The notes under the pieces are model-generated. The model did no database searches. It saw nothing but the letters and a program-made list of their open reading frames with translations, and was not told the origin of the DNA. Shown piece after piece: positions 31,691 to 40,721 of a stretch of DNA of 64,000 bases. The translations under genes were made by a program, and so were the position numbers. The DNA lies in assembly GCA_043801935.1 (NCBI GenBank), contig JAZDLO010000058.1, positions 1-64,000 on the forward strand, written 5' to 3'. Source of the DNA: JAZDLO01 sp043801935 (GTDB lineage Bacteria > Actinomycetota > Thermoleophilia > RBG-16-64-13). How positions within the stretch are numbered: position 1 is the stretch's first letter; every line of letters starts with the position of its first letter.

Positions 31691-34198
31691 CTACTCTGCT
31701 TCCCATTTCGCCATTTCTATCAGGCAGGAGTTGGGCGCCATGCCTGCGACATTCTTCGACACCATGCGCGAAGGAGTCAGTAGGTTTATGCAGCCGCCCC
31801 TGTCCGTACTGCCGGCCTTACCGGGCTCCAACGGATCGTATTTGGACGATCCCTCGCAGGAATGGACCACGCCGGGTCTCACTCGTTCGGTGACCTGGGC
31901 TATGCCCAAGACGGAGGCGCGATCGTTGTAGAGCTTGACGATATCCCCGTGCTTGATGCCTCTGGCTTCCGCGTCCACGGGGTGGAGGCGGACTACCTGC
32001 CAGGCGTACCCGTTCTTGATCACCCGGTGACCGGGGATCTCCGACAGCCATGGCACGTGAGTGTCGTGCTGCGTGTGGAAGGAGAACCGGGGATGAGGCG
32101 AGATCAGCTGGAGCGGATACTTGTCCGCCAGTTCCGAGGTGTGCCCTTCCCAGCTGGGGATGTAGTGCGGCAGCGGGGGCCGCTCCTCATCGTCCGGGAG
32201 ATGAGCCAGCAGGCTTTGGGAAACGAACTCTATCTTGCCGCTGTAGGTCGCCAGCTCCGTGCTCTTCTCCGTGTCTCTCTTGGGATTGCTCGTGTCGGGA
32301 GTGTCGCACGGCCGTCCTTCGTAGAACCAGCGCAAAGCGGGGGTCGATTTGTAGTCTTCGACCTGTGGGACCACGTAGTAACCCTTCTCTTTGAACTCCT
32401 CGAAGGAAACGTACTTCGGCAGGTCGGAAGCGTAGAACATCTTCTCGACCCAGCCCTCGAAGGTGTTGCCTTCGGTGAACTCCTCCTCCACTCCCAGCCT
32501 CCTGGCCAGCTCGCAGAAGATGTCGTAGTCAGGCTTCGATTCACCCACCGGCTCCACGCATTTCTGCTGATAGACGATGACCCGGTGATTGCAACTGCCG
32601 GAAGCGTGCAGAGAGTAGCCCCCGGAACTCGCCCATTCCCCGATGTCATAGCGCTCGAGATTGGTGCAGGCCGGGAGGATGATGTCGGCAAGTTTGGTCT
32701 CGGTGCACCACCAGCAGTCCTGGTTGACCACGAACTCGAGCTTGGGGCTTTGGTACATCCTCACCCAACGGTTGGTGTCGGTCATGGTGGCCAGGAAGGC
32801 GCCGCCGTACCGGTAGAACATCTTGATCTCGGAGCAGCCGGGCAGAGGGTAGGTGTACGGTACGAACTGCTGTTCCAGAGAGTTGCCGCAGAAGCCTTCG
32901 CCGATCCAGCTGATGGGTGGGCTCAAGATGGCTTCCGGGAGAGTCAATCGATAGAGCCGCTGCTTCACGGGGTTCACGGCCGGTTTCTCGGCGATCAGGT
33001 TGAACCCTCCGGATGCGTACCCCGGGAACTCCAGGGTGGCATTGTACGGGGGGCCGTTGGCGGTGCCCCAGATACTCACGCCGGGCTTCCCCAATCCCTG
33101 CATGGCTTGAAGCAAGACCAGCATCCTCGCGGTCTCGGTGGCATATGCTTGCCTGCAGTGGCCGCCCTCTCCCCCCTTGACTCCACCGGCCAAGGCGGTT
33201 CGTTTCGCGGCCCACTCTCGGGCCAAAGCGACTATGGTGCGCGAGGGGACGCCGGTTATCTCCGCCGCCCACCCGGGCGTCTTGGGAGCGCTGTCGTCCT
33301 CGCCGAGGACGTACTTCCGGAATTCCTCGAAGCCGACCGTGCGACCGGCTACATAGTCCTTGTCGTACGTGCCTTCGGTCAGCCAGACATAGGCGATAGC
33401 CAGGGCCGGGGCGGCGCTTGTACCGGGTCTATTGGCTATCCATTTGTCCCCTACGGCCGCGCCGGTATAGTTGTAGAAGGGGTCGATAATGATCTGCCTC
33501 TTACCCTGCTGTTTGAGCCAGAGGCGCCAGAGAGCAGACTCGTTCCCCCCGTAGATCCCATGGGTGGAATCGGGGTCGTTACCCCAGTGGATCACGAGCT
33601 CGGTGTGCCTGAGGGCATCCTCGAGCATGTCGTAGTGCTCAGGATTGCCGAGTCTCCAGTAGAAGCCCCAGGAATGGGTCGCCCCCCAGTGCCAGCCTTC
33701 CCAACTATCGGGGTTGTCGAAGATGTCCGAGAATCCGATGACGTTGAAGAACCGCGCCCACGCTGCAGAGCGATAGCCCAGGTTCCCCCAGTTATGGTGA
33801 GAAGAGGCCCTGGACATGATGGCTTCCGGCCCGTGTTCGGCGCGGATACGCTTCATCTCGCCGGAGACGATCTCAAGCGCTTCGTCCCAGCTGATCCTCA
33901 CGTATGGGGACTTGCCTCTGTTTTGGGGGTTCCTCTCCCCCTCAGGGTCGAAATCGACCCGCTTCATGGGAAAGAGGATCCTCTCGTCGGAGTAGACCCT
34001 GGCCCTCTCGGTCAAGGCGAAGGCGGCTACACACGCTTTTCTGAGAGGGGTGTACTCCTCGCCGTCCACCTCGAGCTTCCAGGAGGCGGCGTCCGAGTCG
34101 TCGAAGACCAGGGGACGTACACGGGTGATCTTCCCGTCCTCCACGTGCACCCGGATCGGGCCACCGTTCGTACAGTTCACAAAGATCTGCTCTGGCAT
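31691..34198 (-). CDS. Transhydroxylase-like molybdopterin alpha subunit 3
   Basis: An 835-aa protein grouped with the alphas at 20576 and 59311. It starts MPEQIFVNCTNGGPIRVHVE, then YPxKRVDFDP-type segment FPMKRVDFDPEGERNPQN, SSHHNWG (candidate active-site His) and NPDSWEGWHWGATHSWG with the Asp-Ser pair. NQDCWWCTETKLADIILP and EARGIKHGDIVKLYNDRASV mark the later pterin and beta domains. No Tat signal or N-terminal cluster. AAGGGATGATTGG precedes the ATG. It leads the operon with beta subunit and Fe-ADH and follows the acyl-CoA dehydrogenase by 79 nt, so all four leftward genes may be one transcript. Confidence 0.86.
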   Translation of the reverse strand: MPEQIFVNCTNGGPIRVHVEDGKITRVRPLVFDDSDAASWKLEVDGEEYTPLRKACVAAFALTERARVYSDERILFPMKRVDFDPEGERNPQNRGKSPYVRISWDEALEIVSGEMKRIRAEHGPEAIMSRASSHHNWGNLGYRSAAWARFFNVIGFSDIFDNPDSWEGWHWGATHSWGFYWRLGNPEHYDMLEDALRHTELVIHWGNDPDSTHGIYGGNESALWRLWLKQQGKRQIIIDPFYNYTGAAVGDKWIANRPGTSAAPALAIAYVWLTEGTYDKDYVAGRTVGFEEFRKYVLGEDDSAPKTPGWAAEITGVPSRTIVALAREWAAKRTALAGGVKGGEGGHCRQAYATETARMLVLLQAMQGLGKPGVSIWGTANGPPYNATLEFPGYASGGFNLIAEKPAVNPVKQRLYRLTLPEAILSPPISWIGEGFCGNSLEQQFVPYTYPLPGCSEIKMFYRYGGAFLATMTDTNRWVRMYQSPKLEFVVNQDCWWCTETKLADIILPACTNLERYDIGEWASSGGYSLHASGSCNHRVIVYQQKCVEPVGESKPDYDIFCELARRLGVEEEFTEGNTFEGWVEKMFYASDLPKYVSFEEFKEKGYYVVPQVEDYKSTPALRWFYEGRPCDTPDTSNPKRDTEKSTELATYSGKIEFVSQSLLAHLPDDEERPPLPHYIPSWEGHTSELADKYPLQLISPHPRFSFHTQHDTHVPWLSEIPGHRVIKNGYAWQVVRLHPVDAEARGIKHGDIVKLYNDRASVLGIAQVTERVRPGVVHSCEGSSKYDPLEPGKAGSTDRGGCINLLTPSRMVSKNVAGMAPNSCLIEMAKWEAE

Positions 34199-34277
34199 CC
34201 AATCATCCCTTCGCCAAATGGGTAGTGGGAGGCATCCGTCAGAGGGAATACCACAGGCCGCCTGTCGGCGCTAGGCT

Positions 34278-35501
34278 CTAGGCATCAGGCGCACCGATCA
34301 TGAGGGCCACGTCTGTAGTGGCAAACCCGTGGAGGAACGTATAGACGTCCCGCAGATACTTCTGGATGGGGACATCGTCGTCCGCGGTACCCAGGCCCCC
34401 GAAGATACCCACTGCGTGGTTGGCCACACTCAGACCCATCTCGTCGACGTACGCTTTGATCAAGATGCCCATCTTGGGATCATAGTCATACCTGGTCTCC
34501 CAGGACCAGGCGGATTTCCAGAGGAGAGCCCTGGCCGCCTCGATCTGCACCTTCATCTGGGCTAGTTTGATGGCCACATGCTGGTGCTCGATTATCTTCC
34601 TGCCACCCTGGATCCGGTTCCTCGAGTAGTTGAGGGCCTCCTCGTAGCAGGCTCGGACCGTTCCCAGGTTCACGGCGGCGCCGAGGAGCCCGAAGGGCGG
34701 GGGCGCCCCGGCCCCGGTCTTGGTCCAGTCCTTCCGTGGGCCCCCTCCGCCTTCACCCTCGGATCCCCAGGCGTCGCCCTCCTCGCCCACCAGGTAGCGG
34801 GCGGGAATACGCGCGTCTTCGAACACCAATTCCGCGTTCGGGAGCAGTCTTCTTCCCAGCTTGTTGTGGAATCTGCCTATGGAGAACCCGGGTGCGTCGT
34901 CAGGCATCAGGAACAGGCTCAGGCTCGTGGATATCGGCCCTTTCTTGTCCGTTCTTGCGTAGAGAAAATACAGCTTGGCGATCCCGCCGCTGGAGATGAA
35001 GTGCTTGGTCCCGTTGATGACGTATTCATCGCCTCTTCGCTCGGCGAAAGTCTGAATCGAAGCCCCGGGCTCGTCGTAGAGGTAATGGGAGTCGGTGCCC
35101 GCATCGGGCTCTGTTCTGGCAAGCGCCATGAGATAGGTGTCGTCCTCGAGGAACTTGGGCAGGAACTCATCCCTTTGCTCGTCGCTCAGCTCCGCCACGA
35201 TCCTGGGCGATTCCGTGTAGCAGCCTCGTATGATGCTGGCAAAGCCCTGGTCGGCGGCCCCGAGCTCTTCCAATATGATCGCCAGCGTCAGATAGTCGGC
35301 CCCTTCGCCCCCCCATTTCTCAGGGATCGCCGCCGTCCTCAGGCCCAGCTGGGAGGCTTTCTTGATCAGATCCCAGGGGATGCAGTCTTTCGGGTCGCTC
35401 TTGCGATCGAGTTCCAGCGCAGCAGGCTTCACTTCCTCCTGCGCGAACTCGCGAACCATGTCGCGCGTCATTTCCTGTTCGTCGGTCAATCTGAAGTCCA
35501 T
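34278..35501 (-). CDS. Acyl-CoA dehydrogenase family protein with altered catalytic site
   Basis: A 407-aa flavoprotein: MDFRLTDEQEMTRDMVREFA, ARTEPDAGTDSHY, VINGTKHFISSGG and GIFGGLGTADDDVP are typical ACAD segments. At the C-terminus, where most ACADs have the YEGT catalytic Glu, this one reads RDVYTFLHGFATTD with no Glu. A Glu pair in YEEALNYSRNR falls where isovaleryl- and long-chain enzymes place their base, so it may still be a dehydrogenase. There is also a Gly-rich insertion (GSEGEGGGGPRKD) before the final helical domain. A copy of the LysR-type element lies about 120-200 nt upstream, linking it to the ETF operon. Confidence 0.85.
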   Translation of the reverse strand: MDFRLTDEQEMTRDMVREFAQEEVKPAALELDRKSDPKDCIPWDLIKKASQLGLRTAAIPEKWGGEGADYLTLAIILEELGAADQGFASIIRGCYTESPRIVAELSDEQRDEFLPKFLEDDTYLMALARTEPDAGTDSHYLYDEPGASIQTFAERRGDEYVINGTKHFISSGGIAKLYFLYARTDKKGPISTSLSLFLMPDDAPGFSIGRFHNKLGRRLLPNAELVFEDARIPARYLVGEEGDAWGSEGEGGGGPRKDWTKTGAGAPPPFGLLGAAVNLGTVRACYEEALNYSRNRIQGGRKIIEHQHVAIKLAQMKVQIEAARALLWKSAWSWETRYDYDPKMGILIKAYVDEMGLSVANHAVGIFGGLGTADDDVPIQKYLRDVYTFLHGFATTDVALMIGAPDA

Positions 35502-35620
35502 ACGTGCACCTCCTGCTCACGTTCATTCGCCTGCTGCTTGCGCCAACTCCCACGGTCACAGCGGAAATGCTGGCTTTTCGGGATATTCTCTCGAGGCTTC
35601 CCCCCATCTTGGTCGCGGCT

Positions 35621-35705
35621 ACATGATAATGCGCGCGGAAAGTGGGGGGAGCACTTCGACGTAACTTTTCATGGCGGGGGCGAAGTATGACGGCGACGTA
35701 TAGAT
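35621..35705 (-). promoter_or_regulatory. LysR-type operator/promoter element, copy 1 (acyl-CoA dehydrogenase)
   Basis: On the minus strand it reads TATAC, then 16 nt on ACTTC, N13, AAAGT (dyad half-sites), a conserved CGTCGAAGTGC, and TATCAT (35628-35623) as -10 box. Start-to-start spacings (16 nt from TATAC to the ACTTC box, 58 nt from that box to the -10) are identical in the copies at 36650 and 42904. It points to the acyl-CoA dehydrogenase gene starting at 35501. There is no good -35 box, as expected for an activator-dependent promoter. Confidence 0.7.
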
Positions 35706-35749
35706 AGACGGGATAAGCGAGGCTTGCCAGCGTCGCAGTCCCTGCTGAT

Positions 35750-36649
35750 CTATGATGGACCCGCGTCGCCGCGATTGGAAACGCCTGCCCGGACGTGGAC
35801 CATGAGTGCCCGCGCCGCCGCGGTCAGGGGGCGGTCCCGGGGGTAGACGAGGTTAAGATCTCGGGCCAACGGGCTCTCGAAGGGGATGGCGATCAGTCCC
35901 TCAAGAGTCTCGGGAGCGACCAGCATCTTGGGCATCGGCGCCACGCCCAGACCCCTTCTCACCAGAGCCTTGGTCAGCTCGGGGTAGTTCGCTCGATAGG
36001 AGAACTTGGGCTCGAAGCCAGCCCGGCGCAAGGCATCTGCCACTATGTTGCCGGCGTTCATGGTCGCCCGGGGAAGCAGTATCGACTCGCGCGCGAGCAT
36101 GCTCAAAGCGACCGCCGAGTGGTTCGCAAGCCTATGTCCATGAGGGACCACCAGCAGGATCTCCTCTGTGAGCAGATACTGAGTCGCGGCTCGAGTAGAC
36201 CCCCACGGCGTCATGACGGCGCAATCGAGCTCTCCGCTGATGACCGCTTCCTCGAGCTGCGCGTCGTCCTTCTCGATGAGATCGACGCTCACTTTCGGAT
36301 AAGCCTCGAGAAAAGAGACGAGAATGGGAGTCAGGAGGAGGGCAAAGACGTTTCCGACGGCACCGAACCGCACCGTGCTCGGACCGGCCCCTGCCTGCTC
36401 GCGCAGAAGACTGACCGCCTCATCGGCGCGGGTGACGATCGCCTGAGCCAGGGGAAGTAGCAGCTGCCCGCTGACGGTGCATTCGACATGTCTTCCGTAT
36501 CGCTCAAACAGCTGAGTCCCAAACTCGCTCTCCAAACGGGCGATCTGACGGCTGAGCGTGGGCTGCGTGGAATGCATGGCCCGCGCGGCTCGGCTGAAGC
36601 TGCGAGCCTCCGCTACAGCCAGGAATGATTTGAGGAGATCCAGTTCCAT
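35750..36649 (-). CDS. LysR-type transcriptional regulator
   Basis: A 299-aa LTTR. The N-terminal helix-turn-helix covers residues 1-60 (LLKSFLAVAEARSFSRAARA, STQPTLSRQIARLE), and the substrate-binding domain has STVRFGAVGNVFALLLTPIL and later SYRANYPELTKALVRRGLG. It is divergent from etfB; the conserved dyad element starts immediately upstream of its ATG and extends to the etfB promoter, the classical LTTR arrangement. No Shine-Dalgarno sequence precedes the ATG; a TACGAT -10-like box lies 9 nt upstream on the minus strand, so the mRNA may be leaderless. Effector unknown, perhaps an acyl-CoA or aromatic acid. Confidence 0.88.
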   Translation of the reverse strand: MELDLLKSFLAVAEARSFSRAARAMHSTQPTLSRQIARLESEFGTQLFERYGRHVECTVSGQLLLPLAQAIVTRADEAVSLLREQAGAGPSTVRFGAVGNVFALLLTPILVSFLEAYPKVSVDLIEKDDAQLEEAVISGELDCAVMTPWGSTRAATQYLLTEEILLVVPHGHRLANHSAVALSMLARESILLPRATMNAGNIVADALRRAGFEPKFSYRANYPELTKALVRRGLGVAPMPKMLVAPETLEGLIAIPFESPLARDLNLVYPRDRPLTAAARALMVHVRAGVSNRGDAGPS

Positions 36650-36734
36650 CTATACATCATCGTAATACTTTGCGCCGGCCATGAAAAGTTGCGTCGAAGT
36701 GCTTCCCCAGTTGCTGAGTCGGACTATGATGTAG
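36650..36734 (+). promoter_or_regulatory. LysR-type operator/promoter element, copy 2 (lysR-etfB)
   Basis: TATAC (36651), ACTTT (36667-36671), N13, AAAGT (36685-36689), CGTCGAAGTGC, and TATGAT -10 (36725-36730), 68 nt before the etfB start. It fills the gap between divergent lysR and etfB and so can serve autoregulation and activation at once. Confidence 0.72.
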
Positions 36735-36797
36735 CAGCCGGCCCAGCCTAAGGGTGCGGCGCGGTCGAAGGTCGCCTTGCGAAGGAAGGGAAGACCA

Positions 36798-37574
36798 GTG
36801 AACATCGCGGTTTGTGTGAAGCAGGTGGTCGACACAGAGGCGGAGAAGAGGCTCGACCCCGGCTCTTGGCGTCTGGACCGTAGCGTGGACAACATCCTCA
36901 ATCCGTACGACGAATACGCGGTGGAGGAAGCGCTGCGATTGCGTGAGTCTCAGGGTGGCGAGGTCATAGTGCTGTGTATGGGCCCCGAGACGGCAGCGGA
37001 CGCCGTGCGCAAGGCGCTGGCCATGGGGGCAGACCGTGCGCTGATGGTCAGCGATCCCGTTCTGGCCGGTTCCGACTCGCAAGGGACGGCATACGTCCTT
37101 GCGGAAGCACTGAAAAGTCTCGAACACGACCTCGTGCTCTTCGGGATCCGGTCCACTGATGCGGAGACCGGCTGCGTGCCGGCTGCCGTGGCCGAGCGAC
37201 TCGGTCTGCCTTTGCTCTCTTCCCTCTCGAAAGTCGAAGTACAGGGCTCCGCCCTTGTGGTCCACCGGGAGACAGAGCAGGGCTATGTCGCCTACGAATG
37301 CCCCCTGCCGGCCGTTCTCTCCGTCGTCAAGGGCATCAACGAGCCCCGATACCCATCGATGAAGGGCATCATGGGTGCAAAGAAGAAGCCGCTGGAGTCA
37401 AGAGACGCGGCCGCCCTGGATCTCGACGCGAGCCAGATCGGCGTTTCCGGCGCCAAGACCCGCGTGCTGTCCGCTCGTTTTCCCGAGCCCCGCAAAGCGG
37501 GGGTCAAGATCGAAGACGACGGTGAGGGTGCTCAGCGGATCGCCGATTTCTTGGCGGCCGAAAAGCTCGTCTAG
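36798..37574 (+). CDS. etfB: Electron transfer flavoprotein, beta subunit
   Basis: A 258-aa ETF beta. It starts NIAVCVKQVVDTEAEKRLDP, with ILNPYDEYAVEEALRLRE, ALAMGADRALMVSD and DLVLFGIRSTDAETGCVPAA, all family signatures; AMP is bound in this subunit. GTG 36798 is chosen over TTG 36777 because GGAAGGGAAG precedes it and it gives the canonical N-terminus. First gene of the etfBA-EMO-AOR-moaD operon, driven by the LysR-type element. It should accept electrons from acyl-CoA dehydrogenases such as the one at 34278. Confidence 0.92.
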   Translation: MNIAVCVKQVVDTEAEKRLDPGSWRLDRSVDNILNPYDEYAVEEALRLRESQGGEVIVLCMGPETAADAVRKALAMGADRALMVSDPVLAGSDSQGTAYVLAEALKSLEHDLVLFGIRSTDAETGCVPAAVAERLGLPLLSSLSKVEVQGSALVVHRETEQGYVAYECPLPAVLSVVKGINEPRYPSMKGIMGAKKKPLESRDAAALDLDASQIGVSGAKTRVLSARFPEPRKAGVKIEDDGEGAQRIADFLAAEKLV

Positions 37575-37644
37575 CGGCGCCTCAGCGCTGGTGGTATCTG
37601 CTTTCGTGGCCGACTGAAGACCGAAGGGTAGGGGAGATAGATCA

Positions 37645-38634
37645 GTGAATGACAAGAGTGGCATCCTTGTTGTAGCCGAGTCCAAGGATGGGAAACTTGC
37701 CAACGTCTCCTTGGAGAGCATCACGCGGGCTCGCGCGCTTGCCGCCGCGATCGGCGGACCCGTGAGTGTGGTCGCAATGGCCGCGGAGGCCGGGCCTTTG
37801 GCGGCGCAGGCCGCCCGCTACGGCGCCGAACGAGTCTACGTGGTCGAGAGCTCCGACCTCGCCGTGTTTCGACCGGGTCCGTTCGTCGACGCGGCGTCGG
37901 CCGGGATCGAGGCTGCCGGCCCGGCGTTGGTCGTCTTCGCGGGCTCGCCCGACGGCCGAGACGTCGCGGCCGGTTGCGCCACCCGGTTTGGCGTAGGTCT
38001 CCTCGCGGACATCACAGGTCTGGAGGCCCAAGACGGCCGCCTCATCGCCACCCATCCCTGCTTCGGGGGCAGCGTGATCGTGGAGAAGGAGGCGACCACC
38101 AGCCCGGCGATGGCTACGGTGCGGCCGAACGTCTTTGCCCGTGAGGAAGCGCCTGGTGACGCGGAGGTCATACCGCTCCCGGTGGAATTCAACCCGGGCG
38201 GCCTTCTGATCAAGGTGCTCGACGTCGTCTGCGAGATGGCGGGCATCGTCAGTCTCGAGGAAGCATCGGTCATAGTCGCCGGCGGTCGTGGCCTTGGCAA
38301 GGCCGAGGGCTTCGGCATCATCCATGCGCTGGCTGAGGAGCTCGGCGCTGCCGTGGGCGCCAGCCGGGCCGCGGTGGACGCTGGTTGGAAGCCCCACCAA
38401 TACCAGGTGGGTCAGACCGGAAAGACCGTCTCGCCCAAGCTCTATATCGCCTGTGGCATCTCTGGCTCGATCCAGCACCGCGCTGGGATGCAAACCGCCG
38501 ACTACATCGTGGCGATCAACAAGGACGCGGACGCACCCATCTTCTCTTTTGCGGACTTCGGCGTGGTGGGGGATCTCTTCAGCGTGGTGCCCGCTCTGAC
38601 GGAGGAGATCCACCGACGTAAGACCGCGTCCTAG
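37645..38634 (+). CDS. etfA: Electron transfer flavoprotein, alpha subunit
   Basis: A 329-aa ETF alpha. The C-terminal FAD domain shows VIVAGGRGLGKAEGF, ASRAAVDAGWKPHQYQVGQT, LYIACGISGSIQHRAGMQ and IVAINKDADAPIF, which is the textbook ETF-alpha signature. Start is GTG 37645 after GGTAGGGGAG. With etfB it forms the soluble carrier; the next gene, 10 nt downstream, encodes the membrane oxidoreductase that would take its electrons. Confidence 0.93.
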   Translation: MNDKSGILVVAESKDGKLANVSLESITRARALAAAIGGPVSVVAMAAEAGPLAAQAARYGAERVYVVESSDLAVFRPGPFVDAASAGIEAAGPALVVFAGSPDGRDVAAGCATRFGVGLLADITGLEAQDGRLIATHPCFGGSVIVEKEATTSPAMATVRPNVFAREEAPGDAEVIPLPVEFNPGGLLIKVLDVVCEMAGIVSLEEASVIVAGGRGLGKAEGFGIIHALAEELGAAVGASRAAVDAGWKPHQYQVGQTGKTVSPKLYIACGISGSIQHRAGMQTADYIVAINKDADAPIFSFADFGVVGDLFSVVPALTEEIHRRKTAS

Positions 38635-38644
38635 GACCGACGCC

Positions 38645-40717
38645 GTGGAGACCCGGGAACTTCTGTGGAACATCCCCTTGTGGGCGGAAGTGGTCATGTA
38701 CGCCGGGGCGGCGATCACCATCCTGCTGCTCATCGCATACGCCGTTCGCCGAGTGATGGTGTACCGGCGGGGACGCGCGGCGTCCACCCGGCACGCCGAT
38801 CACCTGCCGGGCCGAGTATGGGATCTCGTCCTCAACGGTCTTCTGCAGAGGGCGATCGTCGACAATCGCTACGCGGGGATCATGCACCTCTCGATCTTCT
38901 GGGGATTCACGGTCTTGCTGATCGGCACCATCATCCTGATCTTCGTCATCGACTTCGGCCTGCACTTCTTCACCGGCCGTTTCTATCTCGGGTTCAGTTT
39001 CATCATGGAGCTGGGAGGGCTGGCCCTTCTCCTTGGCGTGGTGCTGGCGGTTTTGCGACGGTACGTGAGAAGGCCGGCCCAGCTCGAGCGTCGCTGGTAC
39101 GACCACTACCCTTTGATCACGCTGTTCGTGCTCGGGATCACCGGTTTTCTGATGGAGGGGGCCCGCATCTATGCGGCCGGGCTCCCCGACTACGAGCAGG
39201 TAGCGAGTTTCGTGGGCTACGGCCTGGCCAGGGGATATGCCGACATCGGCAGCGCCGAGGGCTTCACCACGTTCTACCGGTACATGTGGATCTTCCACAT
39301 GTTGCTCACGCTGGGCTTCATCGGGCTTCTCGGCTTCACCAAGTTCCTACACGTCTTCACCGCCCCGGCCAATGTCTTTCTGCGGGACCGGCGGTCCAAG
39401 GGCGCTATGCCCTTCGTTCCCGATGTGGAGGAGACCGACGAGCTGGGCGTGGGTACCATCACGGCCTACTCCTGGCCCGACCTCAAGGATCTCGACGCCT
39501 GCACGCGCTGTGGACGGTGCGAGGAAGTCTGCCCGGCCACCGCCTCCGGCAAGCCTTTGAACCCCAAGACCATCGTCCTCAAGAGCCGCCAGATCCTGCA
39601 GCAAAGAGAGGCCGAAGCGATGCGCACCTGGCTCCGGCGGGGCTCCGGCTCGTCCCCGGACATCCCCGATCTCTTCGACGTCATCGAGGACGACGAGGTG
39701 TGGAGCTGCACCACCTGCAGAAGTTGCGTGGAGCACTGCCCGGTGGCGATCGACCAGCTGAGCAAGGTGCTCGAGCTGCGTCGCTACCTGACCAACGAAG
39801 GGCGCCTCGCCGGGAGTGCGGCCAAGGCCCTGGAGTCCATGGGCATGCGGGGGAACCCCTGGCAGCTCAAGCAGAGCGATCGCATGGCCTGGGCCGAGGG
39901 GCTGGACGTAGAGGTGCCGGTGCTGGCCGAGATCCAGGACTCCGACCGGCCGTCCGACAGCGCCGAACCGGAACCCGTCGACTACCTCTTCTTCGTCGGC
40001 TGCGCCGGCAGCTACGACCCCCGCGCGCAGAAGGTGACGCAGGCACTCGTGCGCCTGCTTACGCGGGCCGGGGTGTCTTTCGCCGTATTGGGAGAGGAAG
40101 AGACCTGCAGCTGCGAAGCCGGTCGCCGCATGGGGGAGGAGATGCTCTTCCAGGTGGGCGCTGAGACTCTGAAGGAGACCATAGACCAGTACCGCTTCCG
40201 TGCGATCCTCACCCAGTGCCCGCACTGCTACAACACCTTCCGCAACGAGTATCCGCAGATCGGCGCCGATTGGAAAGTGGTGCATCATTCCGAGCTGCTG
40301 CAGGAGCTGGTCTCCAGTGGGCGGCTGCCGGCCACGCCCTCCTCGGGTCTGCAGGTGACCTATCAATATTCATGCTATCTGGGGCGCTACAACGATATCT
40401 ATCAGGCGCCACGAGAGGTGCTGGGTGCGGCGGGGCTCTCCCTGAAAGAGCCTCGGCGCCACGGCCGTGAAGGGTTTTGCTGCGGTGGAGGCGGAGGACG
40501 GATGTGGAGCGAGATCAAGATCGGAGAGCCCATCGAGTTCCTGCGCACTCGGGAACTTCTCGAGACCGGAGCTCCCGTGATCGCCACCGCCTGTCCTTTC
40601 TGCAAGATAATGCTCGATGACGGGGTGAAACACGAGGGCTTCGAGGAGCGGCTAAGCGTCCGAGATATCGCGGAAATACTCGACGAGGCGTGCACTTACG
40701 GATACAGCGAGGAGTGA
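38645..40717 (+). CDS. Membrane iron-sulfur ETF:(mena)quinone oxidoreductase-like protein
   Basis: A 690-aa fusion protein. Residues about 10-240 form a NarI-like heme-b domain with five membrane segments (VVMYAGAAITILLLIAYAV, FWGFTVLLIGTIILIFVI, IMELGGLALLLGVVLAVL, LITLFVLGITGFLM, FHMLLTLGFIGLLGF). Two 4Fe-4S motifs follow (CTRCGRCEEVCP, CTTCRSCVEHCP), then two CCG cysteine-rich domains (CSCEAG...CPHCYN; SCYLGRYN...CCGGGGGRMW...CPFCKIM). This layout is that of the EMO family linked to ETF:menaquinone electron transfer in anaerobes. Its place between etfA and an AOR gene supports that role. GTG start; weak ribosome-binding site. Confidence 0.85.
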   Translation: METRELLWNIPLWAEVVMYAGAAITILLLIAYAVRRVMVYRRGRAASTRHADHLPGRVWDLVLNGLLQRAIVDNRYAGIMHLSIFWGFTVLLIGTIILIFVIDFGLHFFTGRFYLGFSFIMELGGLALLLGVVLAVLRRYVRRPAQLERRWYDHYPLITLFVLGITGFLMEGARIYAAGLPDYEQVASFVGYGLARGYADIGSAEGFTTFYRYMWIFHMLLTLGFIGLLGFTKFLHVFTAPANVFLRDRRSKGAMPFVPDVEETDELGVGTITAYSWPDLKDLDACTRCGRCEEVCPATASGKPLNPKTIVLKSRQILQQREAEAMRTWLRRGSGSSPDIPDLFDVIEDDEVWSCTTCRSCVEHCPVAIDQLSKVLELRRYLTNEGRLAGSAAKALESMGMRGNPWQLKQSDRMAWAEGLDVEVPVLAEIQDSDRPSDSAEPEPVDYLFFVGCAGSYDPRAQKVTQALVRLLTRAGVSFAVLGEEETCSCEAGRRMGEEMLFQVGAETLKETIDQYRFRAILTQCPHCYNTFRNEYPQIGADWKVVHHSELLQELVSSGRLPATPSSGLQVTYQYSCYLGRYNDIYQAPREVLGAAGLSLKEPRRHGREGFCCGGGGGRMWSEIKIGEPIEFLRTRELLETGAPVIATACPFCKIMLDDGVKHEGFEERLSVRDIAEILDEACTYGYSEE

Positions 40718-40721
40718 ACGT

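Noticed and set aside
31862..34225. 787-codon open frame on the plus strand
   Set aside because: Fully antisense to the third transhydroxylase-like alpha, whose family motifs are unambiguous.
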